The position numbers and the translations under genes were made by a program. A stretch of 64,000 bases of DNA from CAWIVH01 sp963839475 (GTDB lineage: Bacteria; Acidobacteriota; UBA6911). This document shows, one piece after another, positions 54,401-62,632 of this stretch. The stretch's first letter is position 1, and each line of letters begins with the position of its first letter. The DNA lies in NCBI GenBank assembly GCA_963839475.1, contig CAWIVH010000020.1, forward strand, positions 496,001 to 560,000, given 5' to 3'. The notes under the pieces are model-generated. The model saw nothing but the letters and a program-made list of their open reading frames with translations, was not told where the DNA came from and made no database searches.

Positions 54401-54916
54401 AGCCTTGCGTATGCGCATGTCGGTGGCGTTGACGACCCCAGGCGCCAACATGGTCAGCTCGATCGGATTGCCGGCAAACAGCGGCAGTTCGAGGATCCGC
54501 CGCTCGTCGACCACCTGTCCCAGCGACGAGCCCGATGTGTCGAGAAGCGGCGATTCGGCCGTCACGGACAAGGTCTCGTTGATGCCTCCGACTTCCATCT
54601 GGATATTGAGCTCGACCGCTTCGCTAACCCGGACCTGAATCCCCTCGCGGATGTATTTCTTGAATCCCGGCAACTCGGCCGTGACCGTGTACCTGGCCGC
54701 GAGAATGAACGGGATGTTGAAGTTTCCACTGCTGTTCGTCGTCCCGGCGACTGAAACCCCGGTCTCCGTATTTGTCGCACGGATCTCGACCCCCGGCATC
54801 ACGGCGAGGCTCTGGTCGGTCACCCGCCCGAGAATCGTGCCGCGCGGGTCCTGGGCCCACAACGGAGATGTAAGAAGAAGAAGGGCTACTGAAAATAGAG
54901 TCGTACGATTTCGCAT
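51455..54916 (-). CDS. TonB-dependent-receptor-type outer-membrane protein with carboxypeptidase-like N-domain
   Basis: An 1153-residue protein with a signal peptide (FSVALLLLTSPLWAQ). A carboxypeptidase-regulatory/Cna_B-like domain at about 25-110 is readable (GTILGRVTDQSLAVMPGVEI, YTVTAELPGFKKYIREGIQV), then a plug (VDERRILELPLFAGNPIELT, MATDGNGQYNNEFQIDGVAN) and a long beta-barrel ending in the aromatic WQFALKIVF. AGGAGG precedes the ATG. Receptors of this build are abundant in acidobacteria and are thought to import large substrates across the outer membrane. The gene is intact and alone. Confidence 0.9.
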   Translation of the reverse strand: MRNRTTLFSVALLLLTSPLWAQDPRGTILGRVTDQSLAVMPGVEIRATNTETGVSVAGTTNSSGNFNIPFILAARYTVTAELPGFKKYIREGIQVRVSEAVELNIQMEVGGINETLSVTAESPLLDTSGSSLGQVVDERRILELPLFAGNPIELTMLAPGVVNATDMRIRKAAFNNAPSQMATDGNGQYNNEFQIDGVANNFANGNGTSRVAFSPPPTAIKEFKIQTNPYDASVGHTIGAVTNVSTVSGTNQIHGEVHYWARNSALDAPTFFQNKNKTKPAVYQDHRYGASAGGPVYIPGIYNGKNKTFWYYAYEANRWGSPQSGTLTVPTVAERGGDFSELLKLGSSYQIYDPKTTRAEAGGRFRRDPFQGNIIPSSRLDPVGQKLLGFYPLPNQTGTSDGRNNYFYNLKAGENYFVHLARIDHAFSENHRIFARVHYDWWEEDKDHWFGDYTAIVLNRINRGFALDDVYVLNPKMVLNVRYGITSQDFPERRVTRGYDLASLGFVPSLVSLVDKELATIPRVSASGFDPLGRWESGDGADTSLTHSVSGNLTRLQGNHNLKFGADIRVYRGNHNRFPYSTAPDLSFANTYTRGPLDNSAAATIGQEMAALVLGVPGGSMEQSASWAMQEQYYGIYLHDDFKVSSKLTLNLGLRYELETPLTERFDRLVAGFGYGQSNPIEPQAKANYALNPIPEIPPDQFRVQGGLTYVSTGGIGRSPYDGEKNNLQPRIGFAYQLFRDTIVRGGYGIFHDTIGVNSNTGIQTGFSQSTPIQASLDSGLTYVATTANPLPSGLRAPQGAAGGLRTNLGQGLLFYDRNLLQPYAQRWSLGIQQMLPAQFMIESTYVGNRGTRLGVTRNINTTPAKYLSTSPTRDQATINYLSQSFKSPFYGIDPIYGANISRANLLRPYPEFGDINVEQPIGYSWYHSMQNRVERRFSQGFTFQLAYTWSKLMEATEFLNASDPMPHEVVGGFDRTHRTAASGIWEIPVGRGRRFGASLPSIVNGVIGGWQLSGIYSTQSGAPLGFGNAIFLGDIQTIALPKDQRTAERWFNTDAGFNKISAQQLANNIRTFPLRFNGIRGDNQVRWDFSIIKNFKVHDRARVEFRAETYNAWNQTSFSNPNTTPTSSAFGTITGVVSPSGRSWQFALKIVF

Positions 54917-55220
54917 CTTACCTCCTAGTGCGGTCGAGCCGCAGCCAAAGTAGGTTTGTGCCGTCTGAAGGTTGTTGAAGTATGACGCTGTTGCGGGCTT
55001 TCAGCCATCGGATAAGTCTCACGACACTCTTCCTGCCGAAACGGCAGGGACCGAACGCCTAAAAAAACCAACAATATCGAGCTGCCTGGCGAAACGCTGT
55101 CGATACTATCAGCATTTAAAATGCGCCGCCAGCCTGAAACTTCTACCGCTTGCGTAGGGTCAAGATACCCGGACATCGAGCAGATTCGCCTCCCTCTGAG
55201 CGCTGGTGGCTTCGAACGCC
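54917..55220. other. Intergenic stretch, no gene seen
   Basis: About 300 bases upstream of the TonB-type receptor gene. No protein-like frame or clear hairpin was found. It borders the mobile-element relics and may contain scrap DNA. Confidence 0.45.
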
Positions 55221-55334
55221 CCCTCTGAGGAGATCTTTGGCCTTTTACGCCCCGGCGGCATCTTCGTCAACTTGGAGCATGTCGCCAGCACGACCCTTTC
55301 GGAGAAGCCCAGTTTGAACACGCCTGCACCCTGA
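55221..55334 (+). pseudogene. Scrap of a SAM-dependent methyltransferase
   Basis: A 37-residue frame reads EEIFGLLRPGGIFVNLEHVA and then STTLSEKPSLN before a stop. The LLRPGGIFVNLEHVAS part is a typical post-motif-III stretch of class I methyltransferases. Neither the N-terminal nor the C-terminal part is near, so it is a gene fragment beside transposon debris. Confidence 0.55.
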
Positions 55335-55380
55335 AACTGACCCGCTTACGCCGGGCACAGTGGCAGGAGGCGGTTTTTCA

Positions 55381-55412
55381 GGATGGAAAAATGGGGAAAA
55401 TGGGGACGCAAC
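55381..55412 (+). repeat. REP-like repeat with TGGGGACGCAAC core (copy 1)
   Basis: ATGGGGAAAATGGGGACGCAAC here matches ATGGGAAAAAATGGGGACGCAAC at 63783-63805. Both copies flank RAYT fragments, which suggests they are recognition or end sequences of that transposase family. Confidence 0.7.
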
Positions 55413-55454
55413 CCAATATATCTTGGTCGCCACTGGGCCTGTCCTTAAGAGGGC

Positions 55455-55716
55455 ATGGTGCCGAGAATCGCGAGAGCCGTACTACCCGGGATTCCGCATC
55501 ACGTCACACAACGAGGCAATCGACGTGAGGACATATTTTTTGAGGGTGCAGATCGGCAGCGCTATCTGCAATTACTGTTGGAGTATTCCACCAAGCAAGG
55601 AAGATGAAGGGATGCTGGCGACGATCCGGCTGCATACGCGGACGGGTCGCCCGGCAGGGGACAAGAGGTTTGTGTCGGCGCCACATCGTCGAAAATCTCG
55701 CTGCCTGGGTCGATGA
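55455..55716 (+). pseudogene. Internally deleted RAYT transposase
   Basis: The first 50 residues read MVPRIARAVLPGIPHHVTQR then GNRREDIFFEGADRQRYLQL, a typical RAYT N-terminus with the HH pair of the HUH domain, ending in TGA at 55605. In another frame directly after, IRLHTRTGRPAGDKRFV is the familiar C-terminal part of the same family. The middle, with the catalytic Tyr, is gone. A TGGGGACGCAAC repeat lies 43 bases upstream. Confidence 0.75.
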
Positions 55717-55951
55717 TGTTGAAGAGCGCGGCCTCGAAGAAGCGCGAAAGATCCCCGGCTACCAGGATGAGCCGCTGCATGGAAAGCGTCTGGGGCAGCG
55801 ATCCATCTGCTCGAGCAGAGCCTATCGGGCAATTTACCGGGTACGTCGAGACGACTCTATCGAATTTGTTTCAGTTTTTGTACGCCTGTCCCTTCAAGAA
55901 CTCATTGATGAGGCGGGTTTGAAAATGAAGGTAAATGTCGATGCGGCCTGA
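55685..55951 (+). pseudogene. RelE/HigB-type toxin, N-terminally truncated
   Basis: The frame reads VENLAAWVDDVEERGLEEAR, IPGYQDEPLHGKRLGQRSIC, AYRAIYRVRRDDSIEFVSVF, matching the core of RelE-superfamily mRNA interferases. The usual first strand is missing and replaced by RAYT-derived sequence. The usual C-terminal E-V-N-K-H-E-Y is also changed. No antitoxin gene follows. So the toxin is probably dead, and its neighbour antitoxin was lost through the transposon damage. Confidence 0.6.
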
Positions 55952-55968
55952 GCGTCAGGGCGGGGACT

Positions 55969-56388
55969 ACCTGCGGCAAATACAGCAAAACCAATCAAAC
56001 CGCTAAATCACAAAGGCTGCAAAGGATTTATTTATATATCTTTGCGGTCTTCGCGCCTTCGTGTTTCAATCTCTCGAGCGTTCCAAGTTCCCGGACAGCC
56101 CCGCAGCACCTGGGCTCGTCTGATCCGCAAGATTTTCGAGCCCACCCCCTGACCTGCTCCGCCTGCGGCGCCCGTATGCGCATCCTTTCCCTTATTTCGG
56201 ATCCCCGTATCGTCGACCGCATCCTACGCCATCGCCAGCTCGATCGCATCAGGACGACAGACCCTTTCGAATCCCGCGCTCCTCCTCTGCGCGAGCCCCA
56301 CACTCTCCGGCAGGTTGGCATCGCCCCGCTTTCCTCCTGCGCTCCCTTTCTCACCCTCTTTGCTCTTGCCCTCAACGATAGAAATGCT
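55969..56388 (+). repeat. Long direct repeat, copy 1 (IS91-type transposase 3' remnant)
   Basis: About 355 bases (55969-56323) recur nearly unchanged at 61949-62304, and a further 58 bases (56331-56388) recur at 62474-62532. The repeat encodes a damaged IS91-family transposase C-terminus (WARLIRKIFEP, then in another frame PLTCSACGARMRILSLISDP, with the usual CxxC finger) and begins with a palindromic AAAGGCTGCAAAGG / CTTTGCGGTC element. The two copies are in the same orientation. Confidence 0.85.
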
Positions 56389-56660
56389 TATGAGCAGTTC
56401 TCCTTGCACTCCCAGCTGGCATCCGGAACCAGCGGACTGGTGACCCTGCAGGCAGGGGACGCCAAAGGCAATTCAGTAGGTGTTTCCTCAGCCACGCCAT
56501 TCGGTTTTGACGAAGCTCGGGATCTCCTTTGGGGGCATCTGCCGGTTCCAATGACTGAAACTCGGGAACGAACGTTTCATTCCCGGATCCGGTCTGCCGC
56601 CAAAAATTGCTTGACAGAGATTCGGAGTTGAGACAAAGTCGCAACGAGGATAATAAAAAT

Positions 56661-57136
56661 ATGAAGAGCCTCCCGCCCCCGCTGAGCGAATCGACGAAGA
56701 AGCGCCGCCTGGAGGAATTACAGCGGCGCTGCCGTGAGAATAGAATGCCGCTCACCACCCAGCGCCGCACCGTCCTGCAAGCGGTGCTCGACCTCGACTG
56801 CCACCCCACCGCTGACGAAGTCCATGCCTCCCCCGCCGTGCGTCGGGCCGGGATCTCCCGGGCGACTGTCTACCGCACGCTCGAAAGCCTGGTGCAAATG
56901 GGTGTCGATCACCAAGGCCTGCCACCCGGGAGGCGTGATCCGCTATGATGGGCGCATCGAGCTGCACCACCACCTCGTCTGCCTGCGCTGCGATGCCGTC
57001 GGTGGACATCGCCGACGCAGGGCTGGATGCACTCTCGTTACCCGACACCTCGGGCTTCGGATTCGAGGTGAAGGATTTCCGTGTGCAGCTGCGCGGCTTG
57101 TGCCGCAGTTGCCGCAAAAAGGAGGACAAGAAATGA
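56661..57136 (+). pseudogene. Fur/PerR-family repressor, two frameshifts
   Basis: A full Fur-type regulator of about 157 residues is readable across three frames: MPLTTQRRTVLQAVLDLDCH, ISRATVYRTLESLVQMG, then (shift near 56912) ITKACHPGGVIRYDGRIELH with HHHLVCLRCDAV, then (shift near 56998) VDIADAGLDALSLPDTSGF and GLCRSCRKKEDK. The zinc site has both CxxC pairs. PerR-type members sense peroxide through metal-catalysed His oxidation. The stop overlaps the start of the peroxidase gene (ATGA), so it fits a self-regulated peroxide operon. Confidence 0.82.
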
Positions 57137-58286
57137 AGCGAAAACGATTCGATTGGCTTCTGGCCGTGGGTTTGCTGCTCGGTGCCGCAGACCTGATGCG
57201 CGCAGAACGCTCCGGAGCCGGTGCCGCTGGGACTTCCGCCGCTGATCGTCCCCGCGCACAATCCCCAGACCCCGGAGAAGATTGCGCTTGGGAAGAAACT
57301 CTTCAACGACAAGCGGTTCAGTTCGACCGGCGAAGTCAGTTGCGCGAAGTGCCACGAGACGGAAAAAGCTTTCACGGATGGCCCACTCCAGGTTTCCGAA
57401 GGGATCAACAAGCTGACGGGAACCCGAAACGCTCCCACGGTGATCAATTCCGCATATTTCGACAAGCTGTTCTGGGACGGCCGTTCGCCGAGCCTCGAAG
57501 ACCAGGCGCTCCACCCATTCGTGAACCCGGTGGAAATGGGACTTAAGGATCACAATCCTATCCTGGCGATCGTGCGATCGGATCCGGACTACGTCCAGGC
57601 ATTCAAACAGGTCTTCGGCAAGAGCGGTGCAGCGATCACGATGACCGAGGTCACCCAGGCCATCGCCGCTTTCGAGCGCACCCAGATCTCCGGGAACTCG
57701 CCATTTGACCGCTATTATTTCCGCGGCGAGGAAAACGCGCTCACAGCGGCTCAGAAGCGCGGCCTCGACCTTTTCGTGAACCAGGGCCGCTGTGTCTCCT
57801 GCCACGTCATCGAGCAGACGCAGGCCCTGTTCACCGACAACCGGTTCCACAACGTAGGCGTCGGCATCAACGCCATCCAGAAAGACGTGCCGGAGCTGGC
57901 CGGAGTTTCCTGAAACCCGGGCCACAAAATCCGAAGTGGACGTGAAGGTCCTCACCGACAAGCGGACCTCCGAGCTGGGCCGCCTCGCGGTGACCCGCCG
58001 CTTCGACGACATCGGCTCCTTCAAGACGCCGACACTGCGCAACATAGCCGTGACCGCACCCTACATGCACGACGGCAGCCTGAAGACGCTGCATGACGTG
58101 ATAGTGCACTACAACAACGGCGGAGTGACGAAGGAGGGAGATCCGGTCAACGACTTCCTGAGCGGCGGCATTCGCCCGCTCAAACTCACGGACGCGGAGA
58201 TGGACGATCTGGAAGCGTTCATGGAGGCGCTGACCAGCCCCGAGTACGCCCGCTTGCTGAAGCCGGCCAAAGGAGGTGCACAATGA
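57133..58286 (+). pseudogene. Diheme cytochrome c peroxidase (CcpA/MauG type), two frameshifts
   Basis: A signal peptide (FDWLLAVGLLLGAADL) is followed, after a shift near 57200, by PLGLPPLIVPAHNPQTPEKI, the first heme site CAKCH (GEVSCAKCHETEKAFTDG), LFWDGRSPSLEDQALHPFVN, GRCVSCHVIE with the second heme, and after a shift near 57910 the C-terminal part SFKTPTLRNIAVTAPYMHDG. All parts of a roughly 380-residue diheme peroxidase are there. The enzyme reduces H2O2 in the periplasm with electrons from cytochromes, which fits the PerR-like gene in front and the cytochrome at the operon end. Confidence 0.85.
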
Positions 58287-59362
58287 ACGGATGCCGTTCA
58301 AGCCGTCGTGATTTCATTCGAACGAGCAGCGCCGCCATAGCTGCCAGCGCCCTGCCCGTGAGCCTCGTGGAGCTGGCTTTCGGTGCAGACAGGACAGAAC
58401 TTCACCTTCGCTCACATCTCCGACTCCCACATCCAGCATATCAAAGGCACGGAGTTTGTCCGCAACTGGGACCGCGGCCTCATTCGCGCCGTGGCGGAAA
58501 CCAACCTGCTCACCCCCAAGCCCGATTTCGTCATCTTTGGCGGGGATCTGGCCCAACTCGGAACCAAGGAAGAGCTGGATCATGGGGCGGAGATGCTGTC
58601 CCGCCTCAAGTACAAAACCTATCACGTCATGGGCGAGCATGATTACTATCTCGACCTGGGCGAGTACTGGTCCAAACTGTTCGGGCCGCACTATCACAGC
58701 TTCGATCACAAAGGGGTTCATTTCGTGGTCCTGAACAGCATCCTGACCACGGATGAGTGGACCTTCAAGCGTTGGCCGACCGCCAAGCAGCGCATGCTCG
58801 AGATGGCCGGGCTCGACAATCCCAACGGTTCGCCGTTCATGGTCGGGGCAAAACAGCGGGAATGGCTCCAGCAAGGACCTCGCGAAGGTCGACAAATCGA
58901 CGCCCGTCGTCCTCTTCTCGCATTCGCCGATCCAGAAGATCTACAAAGGATGGAACTTCTGGACCGATGATGCCGAGGAAGTCCAGGCGATGTTGAAGCC
59001 CTTCCAGAAGGCCACGGTCATCTACGGCCATGTGCACCAGATCCAGTACAACCAGATCGAGCAACATCACTTACCACGCGGTAATGGCTACTGCGTGGCC
59101 ATGGCCGTACCCGCAGAGCTATGCCCAGGCCAAGCACGCCTTCCCGAAGATCACCGTGCCGATGAATCGCGCCGATCCCTTTTTCGAGCGCGATGCCACA
59201 GGGTGGCAATTCATCGACGTGAAAACCGGCCGTGTGTCGATGGAGTACAACCTCTACAACAACACCAACCGGGTCGTGGCTTTCAATCCGGCGACGGGCC
59301 AGCCGGAGGACCGCGATTTCCAGAATCCGGCGAAGCGAATACCGCCGCAGACCCATTATTGA
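58283..59362 (+). pseudogene. Tat-exported calcineurin-like metallophosphoesterase, several frameshifts
   Basis: The Tat signal (SRRDFIRTSSAAIAASALPV) is followed, in shifting frames, by all metal-binding motifs: AHISDSHIQH, FVIFGGDLAQLG, HVMGEHDYY (GNHD replaced by GEHD), LFSHSPI and VIYGHVHQIQY. The last part (RADPFFERDATGWQF) ends at 59362. Shifts lie near 58385, 58875 and 59065. It overlaps the peroxidase stop by four bases. Such exported phosphoesterases often travel with cytochrome c peroxidase genes; the substrate is not known. Confidence 0.82.
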
Positions 59363-59373
59363 AGGAGCGAGCC

Positions 59374-59787
59374 ATGAAGACAAGAAATCCTGACCGCGAC
59401 TATCGGGGCGCTGGTCCTCGTGGGACCGTGGTCGGTCTCCTGGCGCGCGCCGACGAATTCACCAAGAAAGACCTGGAGCGATGGCAGAAGGAGTACATGA
59501 CGGTAGTTCAGAAGGGCCGGCAGTTGTGGACGAGCCCCGAACTCGGCACCAACGGTGTTGCCTGTGCCCAGTGCCATCCCAATGGCGCCAACACCCACCC
59601 GGAGACCTATCCGAAGTTTCAACAGCAGCTCGGCCGGGTCATTACCCTGCGCGAGATGATCAACTGGTGCATCCGGCAGCCTCTCGAGGGCAAGCCGCTC
59701 GCGCTGGACGACCCGAAGATGATCGCCCTCGAATCGTATATCACCTACGAGCGCCGCGGCGTCGCGCTGGCGCCCGGCAAGCACTGA
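59374..59787 (+). pseudogene. Monoheme c-type cytochrome, frameshifted near the start
   Basis: AAGGAG precedes the ATG at 59374. The signal peptide (ILTATIGALVLVGPWSVSW) and the mature domain (DEFTKKDLERWQKEYMTVVQ, GVACAQCHPNGANTHPETYP) are in different frames. The heme site is CAQCH, and the C-terminal LREMINWCIRQPLEGKPLAL is like SoxA/diheme-type small cytochromes. It is probably the electron donor to the peroxidase in this operon (inference). Confidence 0.8.
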
Positions 59788-59918
59788 CCTGGTTTTATCA
59801 CGGCCTCGTCGCGGCAGTGTACAGTTCGCCGCGATGAGGCCCGTTTCACCCTGCGTGAAAATAGTGTCGTGGTAGTGCTCAAGAATATTAGGCTCTGCTG
59901 AGGCATCCCACGCGGCTC

Positions 59919-61055
59919 TTACGGGGCGACGAAGTCCGTGGTCACGAGGTCCCAATAGCTGGAGTGACGGCCAGCCTTTTCATTTTCCAGAAAAACAGTT
60001 GCGCGCTGCAGAATGGTGGTCATGTAGTAGCCCGGCAGGCTGGCGGGATGGTGGCGCCAGTTGTTCGAGACGGAACGGATGAGGATGGCACGGGCAGACC
60101 AGGGAAGATTTTGCATGTTCGACATATAATCCTTCCAGGTCGAATCTCCAAACAAATAGAACTCGACATTGGAAAGATAGAAGCAAGTAACCTCCAGTTT
60201 CCGTGCCCGCACCTCCTGCGCGATCCGCCGCAGAGCGGCTTTTCCGGCAACGTTGCCCACCGCCGGTATGATCCGGTTTTGCAGCTGGAGCGTACGAATC
60301 CTTTGATAGCGTTCCTCCGACGCCAGGTAGTTGACGAACTTGCCAGTGGAATCCGTCTCCTGGAGGAGAGCCCGATAGGTCGGATATCGGCTGCTGGAAG
60401 GACGGTTGTAGCTCCTGAACCGCAGCCCCGGCCCCCCTTCCACAAAAGCCTTGGCGGAGTATTCGATTTTCTCGAGATCGCCCGGCTGGAGATCCAGGTT
60501 CCATTCCCTAACACGATTTCCGACATCGCGAAGCGTTGTGCGTGTGAATTCCCGGTCGATTTCAGTTGCTTCGATGTCATCCATCCGCGAAGTGATGCTA
60601 CTCTGTGTCCGGCTTATGACCGCGTTGGGTAGGCGCCGTCCGAAGAGCCTTTGTAGGAATATGTCGCGGCTCGCGCTCAGTTCGAACAGTGCCTTGAAAA
60701 AGTGGTGCTCCATGAGGTTCTGCCGGCGAATATCGACAATGATCGCCAATTCGGGCTGAATTTCAACGATATAGGAAAAATTTTGATCGGGCCCCACCCC
60801 CAGGTACACTCCGCCCCCGGCTCCCAGCTTTGCAAACAGCGGCAAAACCTTCAGGTAACCCTTTTCGTTGGATATGAAATTGTCGGTGTCGAAATAACCC
60901 TCAGGCTCAGAGAGGTCTTTTATCAGGCTGGAGAAGCCGGGCCGGCTGATCTCAACCGTTTTCGTCACCTCCACCCCGGGGGGCGAAAAGGCGGAGCCAT
61001 GCCCAGAGAGCACCAGCAGGACGAGTATCGCCGGTTTTCCTAGTTTTATGGTCAT
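59919..61055 (-). CDS. Exported protein similar to the LIC_10091 family
   Basis: A 378-residue protein with a signal peptide (LGKPAILVLLVLSGHGSA; start 61055 preferred to 61094). The mature part reads SEPEGYFDTDNFISNEKGYL, YLGVGPDQNFSYIVEIQPEL, IIVDIRRQNLMEHHFFKALF, as in the LIC_10091 group with a Rossmann/methyltransferase-like fold. In those proteins the SAM-binding Gly-rich loop is only partly kept (GVGPDQN here). The C-terminal third is helical with many Arg and Tyr. Function unknown. No good ribosome site is seen. The neighbours are the peroxide operon and IS relics. Confidence 0.65.
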   Translation of the reverse strand: MTIKLGKPAILVLLVLSGHGSAFSPPGVEVTKTVEISRPGFSSLIKDLSEPEGYFDTDNFISNEKGYLKVLPLFAKLGAGGGVYLGVGPDQNFSYIVEIQPELAIIVDIRRQNLMEHHFFKALFELSASRDIFLQRLFGRRLPNAVISRTQSSITSRMDDIEATEIDREFTRTTLRDVGNRVREWNLDLQPGDLEKIEYSAKAFVEGGPGLRFRSYNRPSSSRYPTYRALLQETDSTGKFVNYLASEERYQRIRTLQLQNRIIPAVGNVAGKAALRRIAQEVRARKLEVTCFYLSNVEFYLFGDSTWKDYMSNMQNLPWSARAILIRSVSNNWRHHPASLPGYYMTTILQRATVFLENEKAGRHSSYWDLVTTDFVAP

Positions 61056-61377
61056 GAGCGGACACCCGAGAAACCAATGATAGCATCTCCGCAATAAATG
61101 AATAGCAATTCAGGTAGTGCGGGGTGAGTGAGTGACGATTATTCAAGATAACTGCCTTTAGTTATGGCTTGGGATTCACTGCTCGGAATAGTCCGGCGGC
61201 TGACTTGTCTGTCAGTTTTGGCAGTATTCCAATTCGCAAGCATCCAGGAAATGAATAGTGCAGGACCTCGCAAAATCTGGTTTTGCCAAGGTCTTCATAA
61301 TCTTGCGGCAAGTTATTCAAGAGAGCGATATCATCACGCGTCCGGTGATGCGTGGCAAGCCGCAAAAAATTAATAAC
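61056..61377. other. Intergenic stretch next to IS relics
   Basis: No gene with a ribosome site on either strand. The DNA is somewhat AT-richer than its surroundings at 61080-61160. It leads into a molybdopterin-enzyme fragment. Confidence 0.45.
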
Positions 61378-61639
61378 GGCCCTTTCGGCCCGGACGAGAG
61401 ACGCGGGTTAGTCACCCCCCCCATCCGCAAAATCTCGTCGGAAAACCGGAGCCGAACAGCGGGAAGAGATTTCAATGGTAGGCACTGTAGCACCGAACGT
61501 GCGCGGCGGCAGCGGACAGTGGCGGCGTTCATCCTGGGCCGAGGCCCTCGATTACATCGCTGAAAACCTGCAGGAGACGATAGAAGCTTTCGGCGGGCGG
61601 GGGATCGCGCTTTCCGATCGCGGCGGCTTCTTCATCTCC
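61378..61639 (+). pseudogene. Fragment resembling a molybdopterin oxidoreductase
   Basis: GPFGPDERRGLVTPPIRK in one frame and, after shifts, GGSGQWRRSSWAEALDYIAE, NLQETIEAFGGRGIALSDRG in the frame that starts at 61475 resemble the segment after the iron-sulfur site of PhsA/PsrA-like enzymes (pattern G-x-W-x-R-I-S-W-D-E-A-L-x-x-I-A). The rest of such a gene is absent. It joins directly to an IS91 transposase fragment at about 61640. Confidence 0.4.
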
Positions 61640-61879
61640 CTGCAGACCTTCGGGGCCGACGGCACTAACTTCCATCCGCACGTTCATGCCCTGGTTTCCG
61701 ACGGCGTCTTTACCCGGGAAGGAAAGTTCCGGCCGCTTTCCACCCCCGATCCCGCCGCCTTCATGGAAGTTTTCCGCCGCCTCTTCCTCCAGCGCCTGCA
61801 CGATGCCGGGCGCCTCTCGGAAACCTTCATGCACAAGCTCTTGTCCTGGGTGCATCCCGGATTCTCAGTGTTTGCCGGA
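61640..61879 (+). mobile_element. IS91-family transposase fragment
   Basis: About 80 residues match the core of IS91-type Y2 transposases: QTFGADGTNFHPHVHALVSD with the HPH metal-binding site, then FRRLFLQRLHDAGRLSETFM and LLSWVHPGFSVFAG. The N-terminus is replaced by the molybdopterin-enzyme fragment and the C-terminus by other DNA. Seventy bases on lies the second copy of the long repeat, which carries the transposase 3' end. It cannot be active. Confidence 0.72.
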
Positions 61880-61948
61880 GAGTGCCTGCCACGCCCGCGT
61901 GGTTTATTGAGAATAGAAACTTGGACTAGCGCACGGCGGGAATCATCC

Positions 61949-62532
61949 ACCTGCGGCAAATACAGCAAAACCAATCAAACCGCTAAATCACAAAGGCTGC
62001 AAAGGCTTTATTTATATATCTTTGCGGTCTTCGCGCCTTCGTGTTTCAATCTCTCGAGCGTTCCACGTTTCCGGACAGCCCCGCAGCACCTGGGCTCGTC
62101 TGATCCGCAAGATTTTCGAGCCCACCCCTTGACTTGCTAGGCCCTGCGGCGCCACTATGCGCATCCTTTCCTCTATTACGGTTCCCCGCATCGTCGACCG
62201 CATCCTGGGCCATCGCCAGAGCCATCGCTGCAGGACGGCAGATCCTTTCGAAACCGGCGCTCCTCCCCTGCGCCAGCCCCACACTCTCCGGTAGGTTGGC
62301 ATCGACAATTCGGGCGCCGGCCCATAGGCCGTCCAGTCGAGCTCTGCCCAGGCTCCTTGGCGTCCGGCTCCCCTGGCACACGGGGCAGGCAGCGTTTTAC
62401 CGGGCTCTCTGCCGCGGAAAAACCGGATTCTCTGCCCCGCAAGCCGCTGCCTGCCCCGTGTCTCCCGCCCGGGTTTCCTCCTGCGCCCCCTTTCTCACTC
62501 TCTTTCCTCTTGCCCTCAACGATAGAAATGCT
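61949..62532 (+). repeat. Long direct repeat, copy 2, with a 165-bp insertion
   Basis: 61949-62304 matches 55969-56323 and 62474-62532 matches 56331-56388. Between the two blocks this copy carries about 165 bases that the first lacks, with a perfect 17-bp inverted repeat. The transposase remnant here has an extra stop in the finger (LTC then TAG). Confidence 0.82.
62378..62461. repeat. 17-bp perfect inverted repeat, 50-nt spacer
   Basis: ACACGGGGCAGGCAGCG (62378-62394) and CGCTGCCTGCCCCGTGT (62445-62461) are exact inverted copies. It lies inside the DNA by which repeat copy 2 differs from copy 1. It could be a small palindromic insertion or an IS91 terminus. Confidence 0.8.
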
Positions 62533-62632
62533 CATAGGATCGATAGGATGGGCCATGTCGCCGAGGAATGCTCCGTGTTTCCGGAATGCCATAAATGCAG
62601 GGTGCTAAGGAGGTGCGGCATCTCTTTCGCTC

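Noticed and set aside
55605..55607. TGA in the RAYT fragment as selenocysteine
   Set aside because: The protein after it is in a different frame and the central domain is missing; this is plain decay.
57896..57915. TGA in the peroxidase gene as another selenocysteine codon
   Set aside because: The frame after this TGA is not the peroxidase frame; the continuation is shifted by one base, so it is a frameshift.
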